A stretch of DNA of 61,786 nucleotides from a virus, in IMG/VR virus record IMGVR_UViG_3300021960_009997, positions 1 to 61,786 of that record, one strand, 5' to 3'. Under the pieces are notes generated by a model, which made no database searches, was not told the DNA's origin, and was given only the letters and a program-made list of their open reading frames with translations. Position 1 is the stretch's first letter. Every line of letters begins with the position of its first letter. The position numbers and the translations under genes are program-made. Shown one piece after another: positions 17,199-26,469 of the stretch.

Positions 17199-19120
17199 TA
17201 TTCATTTATTACCTGTTGACTAATAACAATGTCTAATCCTTTTCTTGCACCTGTTGTTGTGTTAAGTTGGGTGTCATCTAAAGTTAATACCGTATTCTTA
17301 GAAGGTAGTGCCACTACCGCAGATGTATTTACTTCTGAAACTCTTGTTAGCGTTTGTGTTTTTATATCTTTAACGTCATCATGTGGTTTGGCATTTATCC
17401 TGACAAATGAATCAGTGCCGGAATAAGAATTTATCTGAGTAATAAATGTAACACGGCCCGTGTCGTAATTAACAATGCCCACCAAACCAAGATTTTTATT
17501 ATCTTTTTTGCCATACAAATAAACATCACCTAAACCAGTATACTCGGGAGGATTGACCCCTGTTCGAGGAACATCTTGTAATTTTACATCATAATTTCCT
17601 GTACCAATGTTGACATTGAACCAAGTAGAATGTAAAGTCCTTGGCTCTATTTTATTATTAAAAGATAAGGTAAAACTTTCGCTTTTACCTAAGGTCATTG
17701 CAGATTTTCTAATTTGCAATTTTGGATTTATATTTACCGAAATTATAGAAGAGGAAGACTCTTTCACATAACGGTGCAAGTCTGATAAGTAAAAGTCTTT
17801 ATTTAAAACATTCAAACTATTTGTAAAGTAAGCACCAACTGCTGTGCTGATTGTTGAAGTAATTTCACCCATAGTCAATGCGGTTACTTTAGGATTATAA
17901 GTAGCCCCTATTCTAAGTTGTATATAAACGTAATTTGGATCAACAAACTCAGTCAATATACCCACAGGAGCTTTAGGGTCTAAAATTTCTGTTTGTATTT
18001 TAGCTTTGTCTGCATCTGTAATAATTTGATTTGGATACGGGTCTAATGAAATAAAGACCTTTCCGTATATGGGAGGATCATTAGTTTCTCCTCCCCAAAC
18101 AGCACAAGACTGGATGTTAGAATTACTTGCCAATATTAATGCCTGATAGTCAGCTGAGGTAATTGCTCTGTTTCTTGTCTGATTAAAACGAGGGGCAGTT
18201 TTTCTAATTGAGTCGATAGATTCTTTGCCAGAGCCGCCGCTTGCATTATATACAGTTGTTATAGTTATAACTTCATCATTAGATATAAATGTTCCGGAAT
18301 TGCCGGAAAATCTATTTGCACCATTAGCAGCCTCACCGTTAGATGCAATATAGTCTACAACAACAACATTTCCATCTGTTAATTTTTTACCTACATAGTT
18401 ATCACCAAAGCGAACCAAATATAAACCGTCAACATCTTCCTCAATAAAATACGCTTTAGTTGTAGTGCCTACATCTGTTAAATTTGTATACTGTAAGTAT
18501 GTTGAAATAGTTAAATCTGATTGAGATTCTCTTACTCTAACACGCATTGAGGAAGTATCAATATTATTATTAGGTATAGTAAAAGGACCGGATAATGTAT
18601 TAGATGTTACTACAAAACTATTAGAAATCCTGGTACCTTCTGTTATTTGTACATTATCAAAAAAGAATCCAGATATAGCTACTCCGCCAATTGTTCTGGT
18701 TTCTTTATTGACGGTAACCGAGTTTCTTGGATAAAAGAGGTAACTCGTAGAATTAATGACCGAGGTAAAAGCTGTATCTCTGGAAAGTGTTAGTGTTGAA
18801 TTACTATTTGACACCGGTGGCACTACTCTAAAGTTTATAGTTGCTGTAGAGCCTCTTACCGACCGAGGAGTGTATCCTAATCCTTTGGCTATAGAAACTA
18901 CTGAAGCTCTTTTTGTAGCAGTATCAATGAAGGCCTCATTACCTACCAAATGTGCAAGAACACTATTGTAATGCGTGTTGTATGCAAGAGTGTCCAAAAG
19001 AACATTCATAGCAGAACCTTCAAAATTGTAATCTTGAAATTCTGATTGTGCAGCCAAATACGCTTTTAAATTTGATTTTATTGTTTCAAAATCTAATTCT
19101 GTTACATCTAACTTTGCCAT
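17198..19120 (-). CDS. 6: Baseplate wedge protein gp6
   Basis: The 640-residue protein matches T4 gp6, the dimeric protein that forms the continuous inner ring of the baseplate and belongs to the baseplate J family. Diagnostic segments are the N-terminal DFETIKSNLKAYLAAQ, NVLLDTLAYNTHYNS near residue 40, and GSGKESIDSIRKTAPR and ITSADYQALI near residue 300. Its length is close to T4 gp6 (660). The gene follows gp25 by one base and is followed by the 915-residue gene with a one-base overlap, a typical T4-like wedge operon. Confidence 0.92.
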   Translation of the reverse strand: MAKLDVTELDFETIKSNLKAYLAAQSEFQDYNFEGSAMNVLLDTLAYNTHYNSVLAHLVGNEAFIDTATKRASVVSIAKGLGYTPRSVRGSTATINFRVVPPVSNSNSTLTLSRDTAFTSVINSTSYLFYPRNSVTVNKETRTIGGVAISGFFFDNVQITEGTRISNSFVVTSNTLSGPFTIPNNNIDTSSMRVRVRESQSDLTISTYLQYTNLTDVGTTTKAYFIEEDVDGLYLVRFGDNYVGKKLTDGNVVVVDYIASNGEAANGANRFSGNSGTFISNDEVITITTVYNASGGSGKESIDSIRKTAPRFNQTRNRAITSADYQALILASNSNIQSCAVWGGETNDPPIYGKVFISLDPYPNQIITDADKAKIQTEILDPKAPVGILTEFVDPNYVYIQLRIGATYNPKVTALTMGEITSTISTAVGAYFTNSLNVLNKDFYLSDLHRYVKESSSSIISVNINPKLQIRKSAMTLGKSESFTLSFNNKIEPRTLHSTWFNVNIGTGNYDVKLQDVPRTGVNPPEYTGLGDVYLYGKKDNKNLGLVGIVNYDTGRVTFITQINSYSGTDSFVRINAKPHDDVKDIKTQTLTRVSEVNTSAVVALPSKNTVLTLDDTQLNTTTGARKGLDIVISQQVINE

Positions 19121-19121
19121 G

Positions 19122-19535
19122 TTACCTTAACCTTTCAAGATTTATTACTAAATCTGTAACTTTTTGTATGCCCAAGACATAGAATCTAATAGTAATTATC
19201 AAACTGTTTCTATCTGATAAAGAAGCGGAAACAGGAACACTTATGTCCTCTATTCGCACTCTCTTGTCATATGTTTCTATTAAATTTTTTAAATGTCTTT
19301 TAATGGTTTGTGAGTTAAGCACGTCCATATTTTGAAAAAGATATCCTATTAGATGTCCGCCTTTATTAGGAGCAAACGGCCTCTCATAGAAGTTTGACAA
19401 TATCAAAGTGCGTAATGATTGCTTTACAGCATTAACGTCTAATTTTTTAGACACATCACCCGTGACCGGATTTGGAGTAAATGCTAAATCCAGATCACTG
19501 TATAGTATAGGTGTTTTTTGTTTTAGTTCAGCCAT
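19122..19535 (-). CDS. 25: Baseplate wedge protein gp25
   Basis: The 137-residue protein is a clear gp25 homologue (T4: 132 residues). The family signature is visible in SLRTLILSNFYERPFAPNKGG (residues about 40-60, split here into its parts: LRTLILSN, YERPF, GG). It also contains the later RVRIEDI segment; the family is conserved across contractile injection systems, where it nucleates the sheath on the wedge. It directly precedes gp6. A TATAAATA motif sits only 6 bases before the ATG. Confidence 0.95.
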   Translation of the reverse strand: MAELKQKTPILYSDLDLAFTPNPVTGDVSKKLDVNAVKQSLRTLILSNFYERPFAPNKGGHLIGYLFQNMDVLNSQTIKRHLKNLIETYDKRVRIEDISVPVSASLSDRNSLIITIRFYVLGIQKVTDLVINLERLR

Positions 19536-19540
19536 GTTAG

Positions 19541-19548
19541 TATTTATA
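19541..19548 (-). promoter_or_regulatory. TATAAATA motif 5-6 nt before the gp25 start
   Basis: The minus-strand octamer TATAAATA ends 5 bases before the gp25 ATG. If used like a T4 late promoter, transcription would start at about the start codon, giving a leaderless or nearly leaderless message. The same close arrangement recurs before gp2 and the 38869 gene. Confidence 0.35.
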
Positions 19549-19551
19549 CTG

Positions 19552-20298
19552 TTATATGCCCAACCTGCCTGCTATTTGGGAAAGTATTTTAGTTTTTTCA
19601 TTAGCTTCTAACTTATTATATAATGCTGGTTTTTCAATTTCCTCAAACTCAGCTAATATTTCGTTTACCCTTCTTTCAATATCTTGTGTAACTGTGGGTA
19701 CAGGAATATCCGGAACAGGTTCAGGGGCATCTGCCGGTGCAGGATCCTCATCAGGGGGTGTTATTGGTTTGCCTTTAAGAACATTTCTAAGACCATCAGC
19801 TGATTTTTGTAAATTATCTATTTTGTTACAAACACTTTCTAAATCCAAAGCTCCAGTTTTTATGAGACCAGGTAAAGCCTCAAGCCCCCCTGCACCAACA
19901 TCAATATCACCCCACTTGCTTTTAAGATTTTTTACTTCGTTTGCAATACCCTCAGCGTCTAAAACCACAGCTGATAAATTATTCACAGCAGGTTTCACTT
20001 TATTAATAACCTCTTTTACATCGGTATGTAAAGATTTTAATTTTGGGGGGATTAAATCCGTTGGTATAGGTATCATACCATTCTTAACATCAGCTATAAA
20101 TTGTTCTACTCTTTGTATATCAGTTGTCAGGGTGGCATATTTTGCGCCTACGCCTAAAGCCTCAGCTATGCCCTGACCAGAAGTAGGAAACGTAAATGGT
20201 GTCAGATCTAACAAACCTAAAACACCATCAGCAGAGGACAGTGAGGTTAATCGCCCCAATAATTCATTTTGCTTTTCACTTAATAGTCCGCAGCTCAT
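19552..20298 (-). CDS. Hypothetical baseplate-region protein
   Basis: The 248-residue protein is unrecognised. It opens MSCGLLSEKQNELLGRL and has long helical, Lys/Asp/Val-rich stretches (residues 55-175) likely to form coiled coils. A Pro/Asp-rich linker (DEDPAPADAPEPVPDIPVP, about 183-203) follows, then a short helical tail. It lies between the gp5-like spike gene and gp25, where related phages carry a structural gene of unknown role. Likely a virion or assembly protein. Confidence 0.6.
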   Translation of the reverse strand: MSCGLLSEKQNELLGRLTSLSSADGVLGLLDLTPFTFPTSGQGIAEALGVGAKYATLTTDIQRVEQFIADVKNGMIPIPTDLIPPKLKSLHTDVKEVINKVKPAVNNLSAVVLDAEGIANEVKNLKSKWGDIDVGAGGLEALPGLIKTGALDLESVCNKIDNLQKSADGLRNVLKGKPITPPDEDPAPADAPEPVPDIPVPTVTQDIERRVNEILAEFEEIEKPALYNKLEANEKTKILSQIAGRLGI

Positions 20299-20306
20299 AT
20301 ATTATC

Positions 20307-21806
20307 CTATGGTATAGGTGGTTTAGGAGTTGGCGTACCAGGTGCTGAGCCAATATGTGAGTGTGTACCAAGCCCAATACCTGTAACAGTTGTAACAGCT
20401 GTTGCGGCGACAAGACCGGTGACAGAAACCATACCTGTGTGTTGTGTAATGCCGGTAGTAATACTTCTTGCACCTGTCTTTGTTTCCTGATAACCAGCAG
20501 CAATAGTTTGTATTCCAAGTGTTTCAAGTAATTGTGCTGCGCCGCCTACAAGTTTCTGTTGGGCAACACCTAACAGCGACATATTAGTACCTGATGCTCG
20601 GTAAGTACCCACTGCGGTCTGTGTCATATTTAACAGTGAGGTAAGATTATATGACTGCAAGGTTGTCATTGACATATTACCTGTAGAGGTTAAATTATAC
20701 CCTCCATTAACAGTCATATTAAATCCATCGCCTACACTCATGGTATGTGAACCGACACACGTAATAGTCTGTACTCCACCGGTCCTTAAACTGTAATCTT
20801 CAGTAACATTCACACTCATACCTGTGCCTATTTCAGCAACACTATTGCCTTGTATCTTAGTATGATGAGAACCTGTAATAGTTGTAAACTTATTACCATT
20901 AATTTCTTCGTAGTAATCACCGTCTACTCTAAGTTTGCAGTCACCAACAATAGTGACATTACATCCGCCTGTTATAGAAACATTCTTACCACCAATTACT
21001 ATTTCATATTCATCACCGACAATCTTTGTGACTTTAGTTCCGTCAGCTTGTATTTCGTAAAAGGATCCTGAATTATGATACTCATGTATTCTTCCGTTGT
21101 CAGGTGTGTCGTCTACTTCAAACACATGACCGGATTCTGTTTCTGTTACTTTGTTGAAAGGATAAACCGAAGTAGTTCCTTTACCGAATGTAGGAACTGT
21201 GCCTGGCTCACTATAGGTTCCTGTGGCTGTAGAACCAAAACGAGGATGAGGTTCGTCCCAAGGAACAGAAGAATAATCCTTTCCTGTTATGTCAGGGGTG
21301 ACAGTAGTTATACTTGGTGCTTTAGCTGTAGGAATTGCCTTGGTTTGTTTTTTTCTTTTCTCTACAAGGCTTGCGTGTTTTTCTGCTGCACTTCCTCGAG
21401 CAAGGCGTGAAAGATCTGGTTCGTTAAGATCATTGTATCCCACGTCCTCTTCAGTTCTTGGAAACTTTCCATTAGGGTCGCTAAATCCTATTGTTGGGTC
21501 TTCTATTCTTTCAACAGGAATACCTGGAAGTGACCCTATAATAACAGGACTTTGTTCGTCATTACCATCAGCAAAAAAGCCAACAACAGTTGAACCGGGT
21601 AATAGCGCAGGAGTTTCAGAGACACCTGACATACTTGCTGAAGTGACAGGTAGCATTACAGTAGCCCAGGGCAAATCCTTTGTAGGAAGTGTAACAGTAT
21701 TGGCTGTGTGATATCCCAATACTCTTACTTTACATCTTCCTAAGTTTTCAGGATCGGCTCTACTTTCTACTACGCCTATCCACATTTTAAATTGTGGTAC
21801 TAACAT
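20307..21806 (-). CDS. 5: Baseplate hub spike protein, gp5-like, without lysozyme
   Basis: The 499-residue protein has an N-terminal gp5/VgrG OB-fold (residues about 5-115: MWIGVVESRADPENLGRCKVR split over the first strand, then PALLPGSTVVGFFADGND and SPVIIGSLPG). The C-terminal half from about residue 255 is a repetitive beta region (GNKFTTITGSHHTKI, GTYRASGTNMSLLG), as in the spike beta-helix. Between them lies a roughly 100-residue Lys/Pro/Thr-rich linker and no lysozyme domain, unlike T4 gp5. It should be the membrane-puncturing spike trimer. Four bases separate it from the gp27-like gene, its partner in the T4 hub. Confidence 0.85.
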   Translation of the reverse strand: MLVPQFKMWIGVVESRADPENLGRCKVRVLGYHTANTVTLPTKDLPWATVMLPVTSASMSGVSETPALLPGSTVVGFFADGNDEQSPVIIGSLPGIPVERIEDPTIGFSDPNGKFPRTEEDVGYNDLNEPDLSRLARGSAAEKHASLVEKRKKQTKAIPTAKAPSITTVTPDITGKDYSSVPWDEPHPRFGSTATGTYSEPGTVPTFGKGTTSVYPFNKVTETESGHVFEVDDTPDNGRIHEYHNSGSFYEIQADGTKVTKIVGDEYEIVIGGKNVSITGGCNVTIVGDCKLRVDGDYYEEINGNKFTTITGSHHTKIQGNSVAEIGTGMSVNVTEDYSLRTGGVQTITCVGSHTMSVGDGFNMTVNGGYNLTSTGNMSMTTLQSYNLTSLLNMTQTAVGTYRASGTNMSLLGVAQQKLVGGAAQLLETLGIQTIAAGYQETKTGARSITTGITQHTGMVSVTGLVAATAVTTVTGIGLGTHSHIGSAPGTPTPKPPIP

Positions 21807-21809
21807 TCT

Positions 21810-23180
21810 TTACTCGCTTAGATCTAAGTTCAAACCGTTTTTCACAATTTCAGCAGTGATGCTATGTTTATCATACTTTATTGTGTGTTTCAAAGCTGTT
21901 ATTATATAGGGACCTGAAAGATAAGGATCTAATACTGTTCCCTCATCATCTTCAGTTGTTTTGGATCTCGGTGACAAATATTTAAGATTAATTAATTGTC
22001 CCACTTCAATATCTGTTCTTCCAGGAATATTTATTGTGAATTTAAAATGATCTAACCCACTTAAATATGACTTTCTGTATTGTATTCTGTCTGTGTAAAA
22101 CTCTGCTGGATGACCGTTTGGTAATTCGCTATTGTCTGTAGTACCGTAATCGGTGTACAAGTTTGTGTTGAATACAACAAACTCTGTGTGCATCATCGGA
22201 TTACCACGAACATCATCAGGGATAGGTATTCCCTCTGAGGTTCTCACAAAAGCTTTGGCCTGATCCACAAAGTCAAAAGTAGATTCTGTCAATTTTTTTG
22301 TTGTTAAATCATATCCACGAATAGCATTTGCAAAGTAACCTGTCATTGTGCCTTCGATAATGTCAACCGTTTTAGGCATTTGAAATGAATCAATTTTAGT
22401 AAATGCTGGAGGTAAAACATTTCCTGTATATTTTAACCCATCTGCTCTACGTGGAAATGTTTCCTCTACAGGCTCATACACATATTCATCAAGCATTCCA
22501 AACTTTTGCCCTTTTTCGATTAGAGCCTCTACACTACTAAAATAAAATCCTTTATTAGACTCGAAAAACAGATAGTCGGACCCCTGCAATTTTCCTCCCC
22601 TAACTCTTTTAGATATGAAATTCATATTTTTAAAAGGAGACCAAAAATTAGAAGTATATTTTATCTTACTTGAATGAGGAGAGTCCGATATATACAAAGG
22701 AGTTTTTCTACCTGGATCATCAAACCTTCTGTCAAGTGAAATATAATCTTGATATACTGACGCAGCTACTTCATCAGTATTGCCTTTTAAACTACCATTA
22801 ACAGTTATTTGTAAGTCAGAATATCCTTCAACAGAAATTAGCTGTAGTGTGTAATAACTTTGAGTATCGTTATTATTAAATCTATCTGTTACTGAATAAA
22901 CTCTAAATTGCTTTTCAATAATATTAGCAGGCGCATCAACATATGTAGGTGTTCTAAACTTTATTACTACCAGTTCGTTTCCTCTGATTGGAAAGTTTGA
23001 AACAAGATCTATACCGTCTGATATTAACATTTTGGCTGTTAAACAGTTAGCAAAAATATCCTCATACAGGATAAATTCAACCATAAAGGTTTTTAGATCT
23101 AATACGTTACTGTCACTATTTACCAGAAGAATATCATCAAAGGTAATCTGACCAGCACCTGTTAAAATTTCGTTATCCAC
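21810..23180 (-). CDS. 27: Baseplate hub protein, gp27-like
   Basis: The 456-residue protein is placed exactly between gp53 and the gp5-like spike gene. It has the tube-domain-like start of hub proteins: LDLKTFMVEFILYEDIFANCLTAKMLISDG, given here in parts (FMVEFILYEDIF, TAKMLISDG), followed by a NFPIRGNELVVIKF segment. Near the C-terminus it has GRTDIEVGQLINL, typical of gp27/gpD-type hub folds. T4 gp27 is 391 residues. It is predicted to form the trimer that adapts the sixfold tube to the threefold spike. Confidence 0.8.
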   Translation of the reverse strand: MDNEILTGAGQITFDDILLVNSDSNVLDLKTFMVEFILYEDIFANCLTAKMLISDGIDLVSNFPIRGNELVVIKFRTPTYVDAPANIIEKQFRVYSVTDRFNNNDTQSYYTLQLISVEGYSDLQITVNGSLKGNTDEVAASVYQDYISLDRRFDDPGRKTPLYISDSPHSSKIKYTSNFWSPFKNMNFISKRVRGGKLQGSDYLFFESNKGFYFSSVEALIEKGQKFGMLDEYVYEPVEETFPRRADGLKYTGNVLPPAFTKIDSFQMPKTVDIIEGTMTGYFANAIRGYDLTTKKLTESTFDFVDQAKAFVRTSEGIPIPDDVRGNPMMHTEFVVFNTNLYTDYGTTDNSELPNGHPAEFYTDRIQYRKSYLSGLDHFKFTINIPGRTDIEVGQLINLKYLSPRSKTTEDDEGTVLDPYLSGPYIITALKHTIKYDKHSITAEIVKNGLNLDLSE

Positions 23181-23181
23181 A

Positions 23182-23691
23182 CTACCTCACCAGACGTCTA
23201 TATATTTTAACAAAATCTCCAATGAATTTATTTTTTATCAAATAAATATGTCTTTTAGATTCATTAAGGTCTATTTCATAATCCATGTTTGTAACAGCGC
23301 TGTGAGTTCCTGCTGTTAATTTAGCAGCATCATAATCTACTACAAGTTCAGGGTTGCTACCAGTTATCATATAATGATGGACTGCTGATTCATTTCCTGC
23401 ACCGTATTTTGTTTTAACGTATTCTGTCAACGCAACTGAAGATTTTGGCCACTCCTCGTATGGATTGATTATATTATTAACCAGTAAGATTGTCCAGTGA
23501 TATAATGGCGTACCATATACTCTGTTAGATAGATGTTCAGGTGTTTCCCCGTCATCTAAATAATAAGCATCCATGTTTAAATTACTTACGTTACCACTTC
23601 TAAAACCAGTTCTAACAAAAATATCTCTTACTGCAATATTTTTATTTTGAGGAGTAGTGTAAATTAATGTCGGTAGATATTTAAAATACAT
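23182..23691 (-). CDS. 53: Baseplate wedge protein gp53
   Basis: The 169-residue protein matches gp53: residues about 45-85 contain YYLDDGETPEHLSNRVYG and LYHWTILLVNNIINP, a LysM-like pattern seen in all gp53 homologues, where the chain clamps wedges together. T4 gp53 is 196 residues. The start codon overlaps the stop of gp48 by one base, and the hub gene follows directly. Confidence 0.9.
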   Translation of the reverse strand: MYFKYLPTLIYTTPQNKNIAVRDIFVRTGFRSGNVSNLNMDAYYLDDGETPEHLSNRVYGTPLYHWTILLVNNIINPYEEWPKSSVALTEYVKTKYGAGNESAVHHYMITGSNPELVVDYDAAKLTAGTHSAVTNMDYEIDLNESKRHIYLIKNKFIGDFVKIYRRLVR

Positions 23692-24992
23692 TATCTGCTT
23701 GTCCTATAGCTATCAGTAATACCGCCTTCTTTTCTAACCAACATCTCAAGTTCAGTAAATTGCAATCTCATACTAATTTGAGATGGGCCGCCTGGCTTAC
23801 TAATAAATGTTGTAAAGTCTGCACCGCCATATGATACATCCATATTAGTCAGCGCACAAGAAGAAATTTGATTGACGTACTCGTTACGTTGATCTTTGTA
23901 CATATATTCGATGTTAAACTCTGAAGGGTAAATCATAATAGTTTTGCCTTCAGCGAGTTCTGGGTGCATATGGTATTTAAATAACTGAATAATATTCATC
24001 ACATCTTCAAATTCTGTGTCATTCTTCGGTGCAAAAATATAATTAAAAGCAAATGATCTAAAATCCATTTGTTCAAAAAGCTGTTCTCTAAATGGATTCA
24101 AAGTCGTCTTAGTTGATACATCAAAAACATCACCGAAACTTCCGCCGCCGAGTTGAGATGGCAAATTTGCAGCTCCTTGTATAACACTTCTTGCCATGGC
24201 GTTTGCAGTGTTGTTGTTTCCTGCAAGAGTATTTTTAACAATCCCCAACAAGTCATCTGAAGATTCCGGCATAGGAATGTTGCCGTTAAGGATTCCTCCA
24301 CCAAATGTACCTAATGAAGTATTTTGCCATTTAGCCCCGTATGATACAGTAGGCGGAGCTGCAATGTGTAACTGTATTGTATTAAGAAGACGTATAGTTT
24401 CATTTGCCTGGATAACTGCTTCACCAATGTTTTCTGCTATTTCATAGCCACCATAGGCAGTTGCAACACCTACAGCTGTTCTTAAAGCAGGAGAACCGGT
24501 ACCAGCTGTTATAAAGTTTGCAACAGCTTTACCTGCTTTGAATCCCGCATAAACACCGGCAGCTTTAAATAAAGAACCGAGGATATCAATTTGTTCTCCA
24601 GTTGCCCTGCTTTCGTCTCCTACTTGCTCTTTTCTTTGTCTGTCAGCTTGTGACCATTCTCCAAAACCACCCAGGAGATTATCTAAATCTTTTTGAAACT
24701 TGGCCTCACTTCCAACTGAGCTTCTTTCTCTCGCATTAATATAAAATATAATACTGTGCGGTTGTTCCGGATTCTCTCCAATATCTTGAGGATACCTAAA
24801 ACTTAGGTTCGTCAACAAATTGTCTACTTTGTGAGTATTTGCTGCGGTGCTATCTTCTGCAGGAGAAGTTTCAGGTTCAGCTGCGGCTACAGCTGGCTGC
24901 TGTTGTGCAGCGACCTCTTGTCGCTGTTCTTCCCGGCGAGCTCTTCTCCGTGCGCCAGCAGGTAATGTTGATTGCTCGTCATCATCAGCCAT
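23691..24992 (-). CDS. 48: Baseplate tail tube cap gp48
   Basis: The 433-residue protein has a charged, Gln/Ala/Arg-rich N-terminus (residues 1-50), then the gp48 pattern: NLSFRYPQDIGENPEQPHS, IIFYINARERSS, and a C-terminal tube-like domain with MDFRSFAFNYIFAPKN and IMIYPSEFNIEYMY. In T4, gp48 sits on the hub and primes tail-tube assembly with gp54. The central Ala/Gly-rich region (about 125-180) is probably helical. It is the first gene of the minus-strand tail operon and has a late promoter motif 43 bases upstream. Confidence 0.85.
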   Translation of the reverse strand: MADDDEQSTLPAGARRRARREEQRQEVAAQQQPAVAAAEPETSPAEDSTAANTHKVDNLLTNLSFRYPQDIGENPEQPHSIIFYINARERSSVGSEAKFQKDLDNLLGGFGEWSQADRQRKEQVGDESRATGEQIDILGSLFKAAGVYAGFKAGKAVANFITAGTGSPALRTAVGVATAYGGYEIAENIGEAVIQANETIRLLNTIQLHIAAPPTVSYGAKWQNTSLGTFGGGILNGNIPMPESSDDLLGIVKNTLAGNNNTANAMARSVIQGAANLPSQLGGGSFGDVFDVSTKTTLNPFREQLFEQMDFRSFAFNYIFAPKNDTEFEDVMNIIQLFKYHMHPELAEGKTIMIYPSEFNIEYMYKDQRNEYVNQISSCALTNMDVSYGGADFTTFISKPGGPSQISMRLQFTELEMLVRKEGGITDSYRTSR

Positions 24993-25005
24993 TTTTTTTA
25001 ACCTC

Positions 25006-25013
25006 TATAAATA
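25006..25013 (+). promoter_or_regulatory. Late promoter motif for the gp4 operon
   Basis: TATAAATA on the plus strand 39 bases before the gp4 start codon, in the 60-base gap between divergent gp48 and gp4. It pairs with a minus-strand copy at 25035-25042; the two transcripts would overlap for about 20 bases. Confidence 0.65.
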
Positions 25014-25034
25014 ACCTTTAATATGGGTTTACAT

Positions 25035-25042
25035 TATTTATA
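25035..25042 (-). promoter_or_regulatory. Late promoter motif for the baseplate operon
   Basis: TATAAATA on the minus strand 42 bases before the gp48 start codon. With the plus-strand copy at 25006-25013 it forms a pair of face-to-face late promoters reading past each other into divergent structural operons. Confidence 0.65.
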
Positions 25043-25052
25043 ACAGGAACTT

Positions 25053-25499
25053 ATGACATATACCAAAGACTTACATCAAGGAAGGTTTAGGCCTCGTAAT
25101 CCAGCAAAGTATAAGGGAGACATAACAAACATTATTTATCGTTCCGGCTATGAATTAAAATTTATGAATTGGTGTGATCTCAATGATTCGGTGACCGAAT
25201 GGGGAAGTGAAGAAATTGTTATACCTTATCGTTCACCATTAGACAATAGATATCATAGATATTTTGTTGACTTTTATGTTAAAGTATGTAATAATAATAT
25301 AACTGAAATGTATCTTGTAGAGGTAAAACCTTATCGGTTTACACAAGAACCTAAGATCCCAAAACGTCGGACTAAAAGGTTTATAAATGAAGTAAAGCAA
25401 TGGGGAGTTAATCTCGCCAAATGGGAAGCGGCTGAAGAATTTTGTAAAGACCGCAAGTGGAAATTCAAGATTATAACTGAAAAAGAATTAAAATTATGA
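25053..25499 (+). CDS. 4: Head completion protein gp4
   Basis: The 148-residue protein matches T4 gp4 (head completion, 150 residues). It has the TnsA/VSR-like nuclease pattern: the opening HQGRFRPRNPAKYKGD, YRSGYELKFMNWCD around residue 35, then YHRYFVDFYVK and YLVEVKPYR, which hold the acidic and Lys active-site positions of this fold. It acts on filled heads before tail joining. It leads the plus-strand operon and overlaps the radical SAM gene by four bases (ATGA). Confidence 0.9.
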   Translation: MTYTKDLHQGRFRPRNPAKYKGDITNIIYRSGYELKFMNWCDLNDSVTEWGSEEIVIPYRSPLDNRYHRYFVDFYVKVCNNNITEMYLVEVKPYRFTQEPKIPKRRTKRFINEVKQWGVNLAKWEAAEEFCKDRKWKFKIITEKELKL

Positions 25500-26464
25500 A
25501 ATTAGAGCGTGTTGTTTTAGAAGTTGCGGGTGGTTGTAACTATTCATGTGCTATGTGTCCTCATTCAGATCCAGGAAGAGGTAAAGAATGGACTCGTATC
25601 ATGCCATTAGATATGTTTGAAGATATCCTTGATCAAATAGTAGGTAAGTACGGAACCCCTGTAATCAATCTCGAAGGCAGTGGCGAACCTACAATGAACA
25701 AACGTCTGCCTCTGTACGTAGAAGCAGTAACAAAACGTGGCCTCAAATCATTCATGTATTCTAATGGCAGTTTTCTTCGTGGTCAGTTTATGCAGGATGT
25801 TGTTGATGCAGGATTAGATTTCATGCGTTTCAGTTTCATAGGCTACAATAGAGAGATGTACAAGAAGTGGATGAGCATGGATAACTTTGACATGGTCACC
25901 GAAAATGCTATCAAGTTGAAAGAGTATATTAAAGAGTCGGGCAGTAGTTGTGAAGTAAGTTCCTATCATCTTATTCTTAACAACAATCAGATTGAGTTTG
26001 AAGTAGAAGAATACAGACGTAATGTTATTAACAAAATAGGCACTATCGGTTACATTTGGAAGATGCACAATTGGAGCGGTAACTACAAACCTGAATACGG
26101 CAGAGAAACAGATAAACGTAGAACGTGTGGTCGCCCTTTCGCACCAGAGCTGACTGTACGTGCAGGCGGTAACAACGGGCAAACAGCAGCAGTAACACCG
26201 TGCTGTCAAACTCTCGGTCCTCCCAATGAAGCAAAAAGTGTACTCGGTCATTTCTCAGAGCAATCCTTTGAAGAAATATACTTTGGTGAAAAGTATGAGG
26301 AGTTACGTAGACTACACAAAGAAAAACGCTTTGATGAGATTGATTATTGTAAAAACTGTGACTTCTTATATGAAAACCCAGAAGTTTTAGTGTGGAGTAA
26401 TGCTCCAGAAGCTAAAACTGATTATATGTTAGGAACTAACTTTTCTCTAAAGGATTACCAGTAA
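25496..26464 (+). CDS. Radical SAM protein with C-terminal Cys cluster (SPASM-like)
   Basis: The 322-residue protein carries the radical SAM 4Fe-4S motif C14-x3-C18-x2-C21 (GGCNYSCAMCPHS), then NLEGSGEPTMN (the GGE-like motif) and YSNGSF. The C-terminal third has more cysteines (TCGRPF, PCCQT, DYCKNCDF), as in SPASM/twitch enzymes that bind extra clusters and often modify peptides or proteins. Substrate unknown. Its start overlaps the gp4 stop (ATGA) and it is followed by gp2, so an enzyme gene sits inside the head-completion operon, presumably expressed late with virion proteins. Confidence 0.85.
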   Translation: MKLERVVLEVAGGCNYSCAMCPHSDPGRGKEWTRIMPLDMFEDILDQIVGKYGTPVINLEGSGEPTMNKRLPLYVEAVTKRGLKSFMYSNGSFLRGQFMQDVVDAGLDFMRFSFIGYNREMYKKWMSMDNFDMVTENAIKLKEYIKESGSSCEVSSYHLILNNNQIEFEVEEYRRNVINKIGTIGYIWKMHNWSGNYKPEYGRETDKRRTCGRPFAPELTVRAGGNNGQTAAVTPCCQTLGPPNEAKSVLGHFSEQSFEEIYFGEKYEELRRLHKEKRFDEIDYCKNCDFLYENPEVLVWSNAPEAKTDYMLGTNFSLKDYQ

Positions 26465-26469
26465 ACCAT

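Noticed and set aside
19556-20176. 206-codon open frame on the plus strand opposite the 19552 gene
   Set aside because: Ser/Pro/Thr composition typical of an antisense shadow; opposes a well-placed operon gene.
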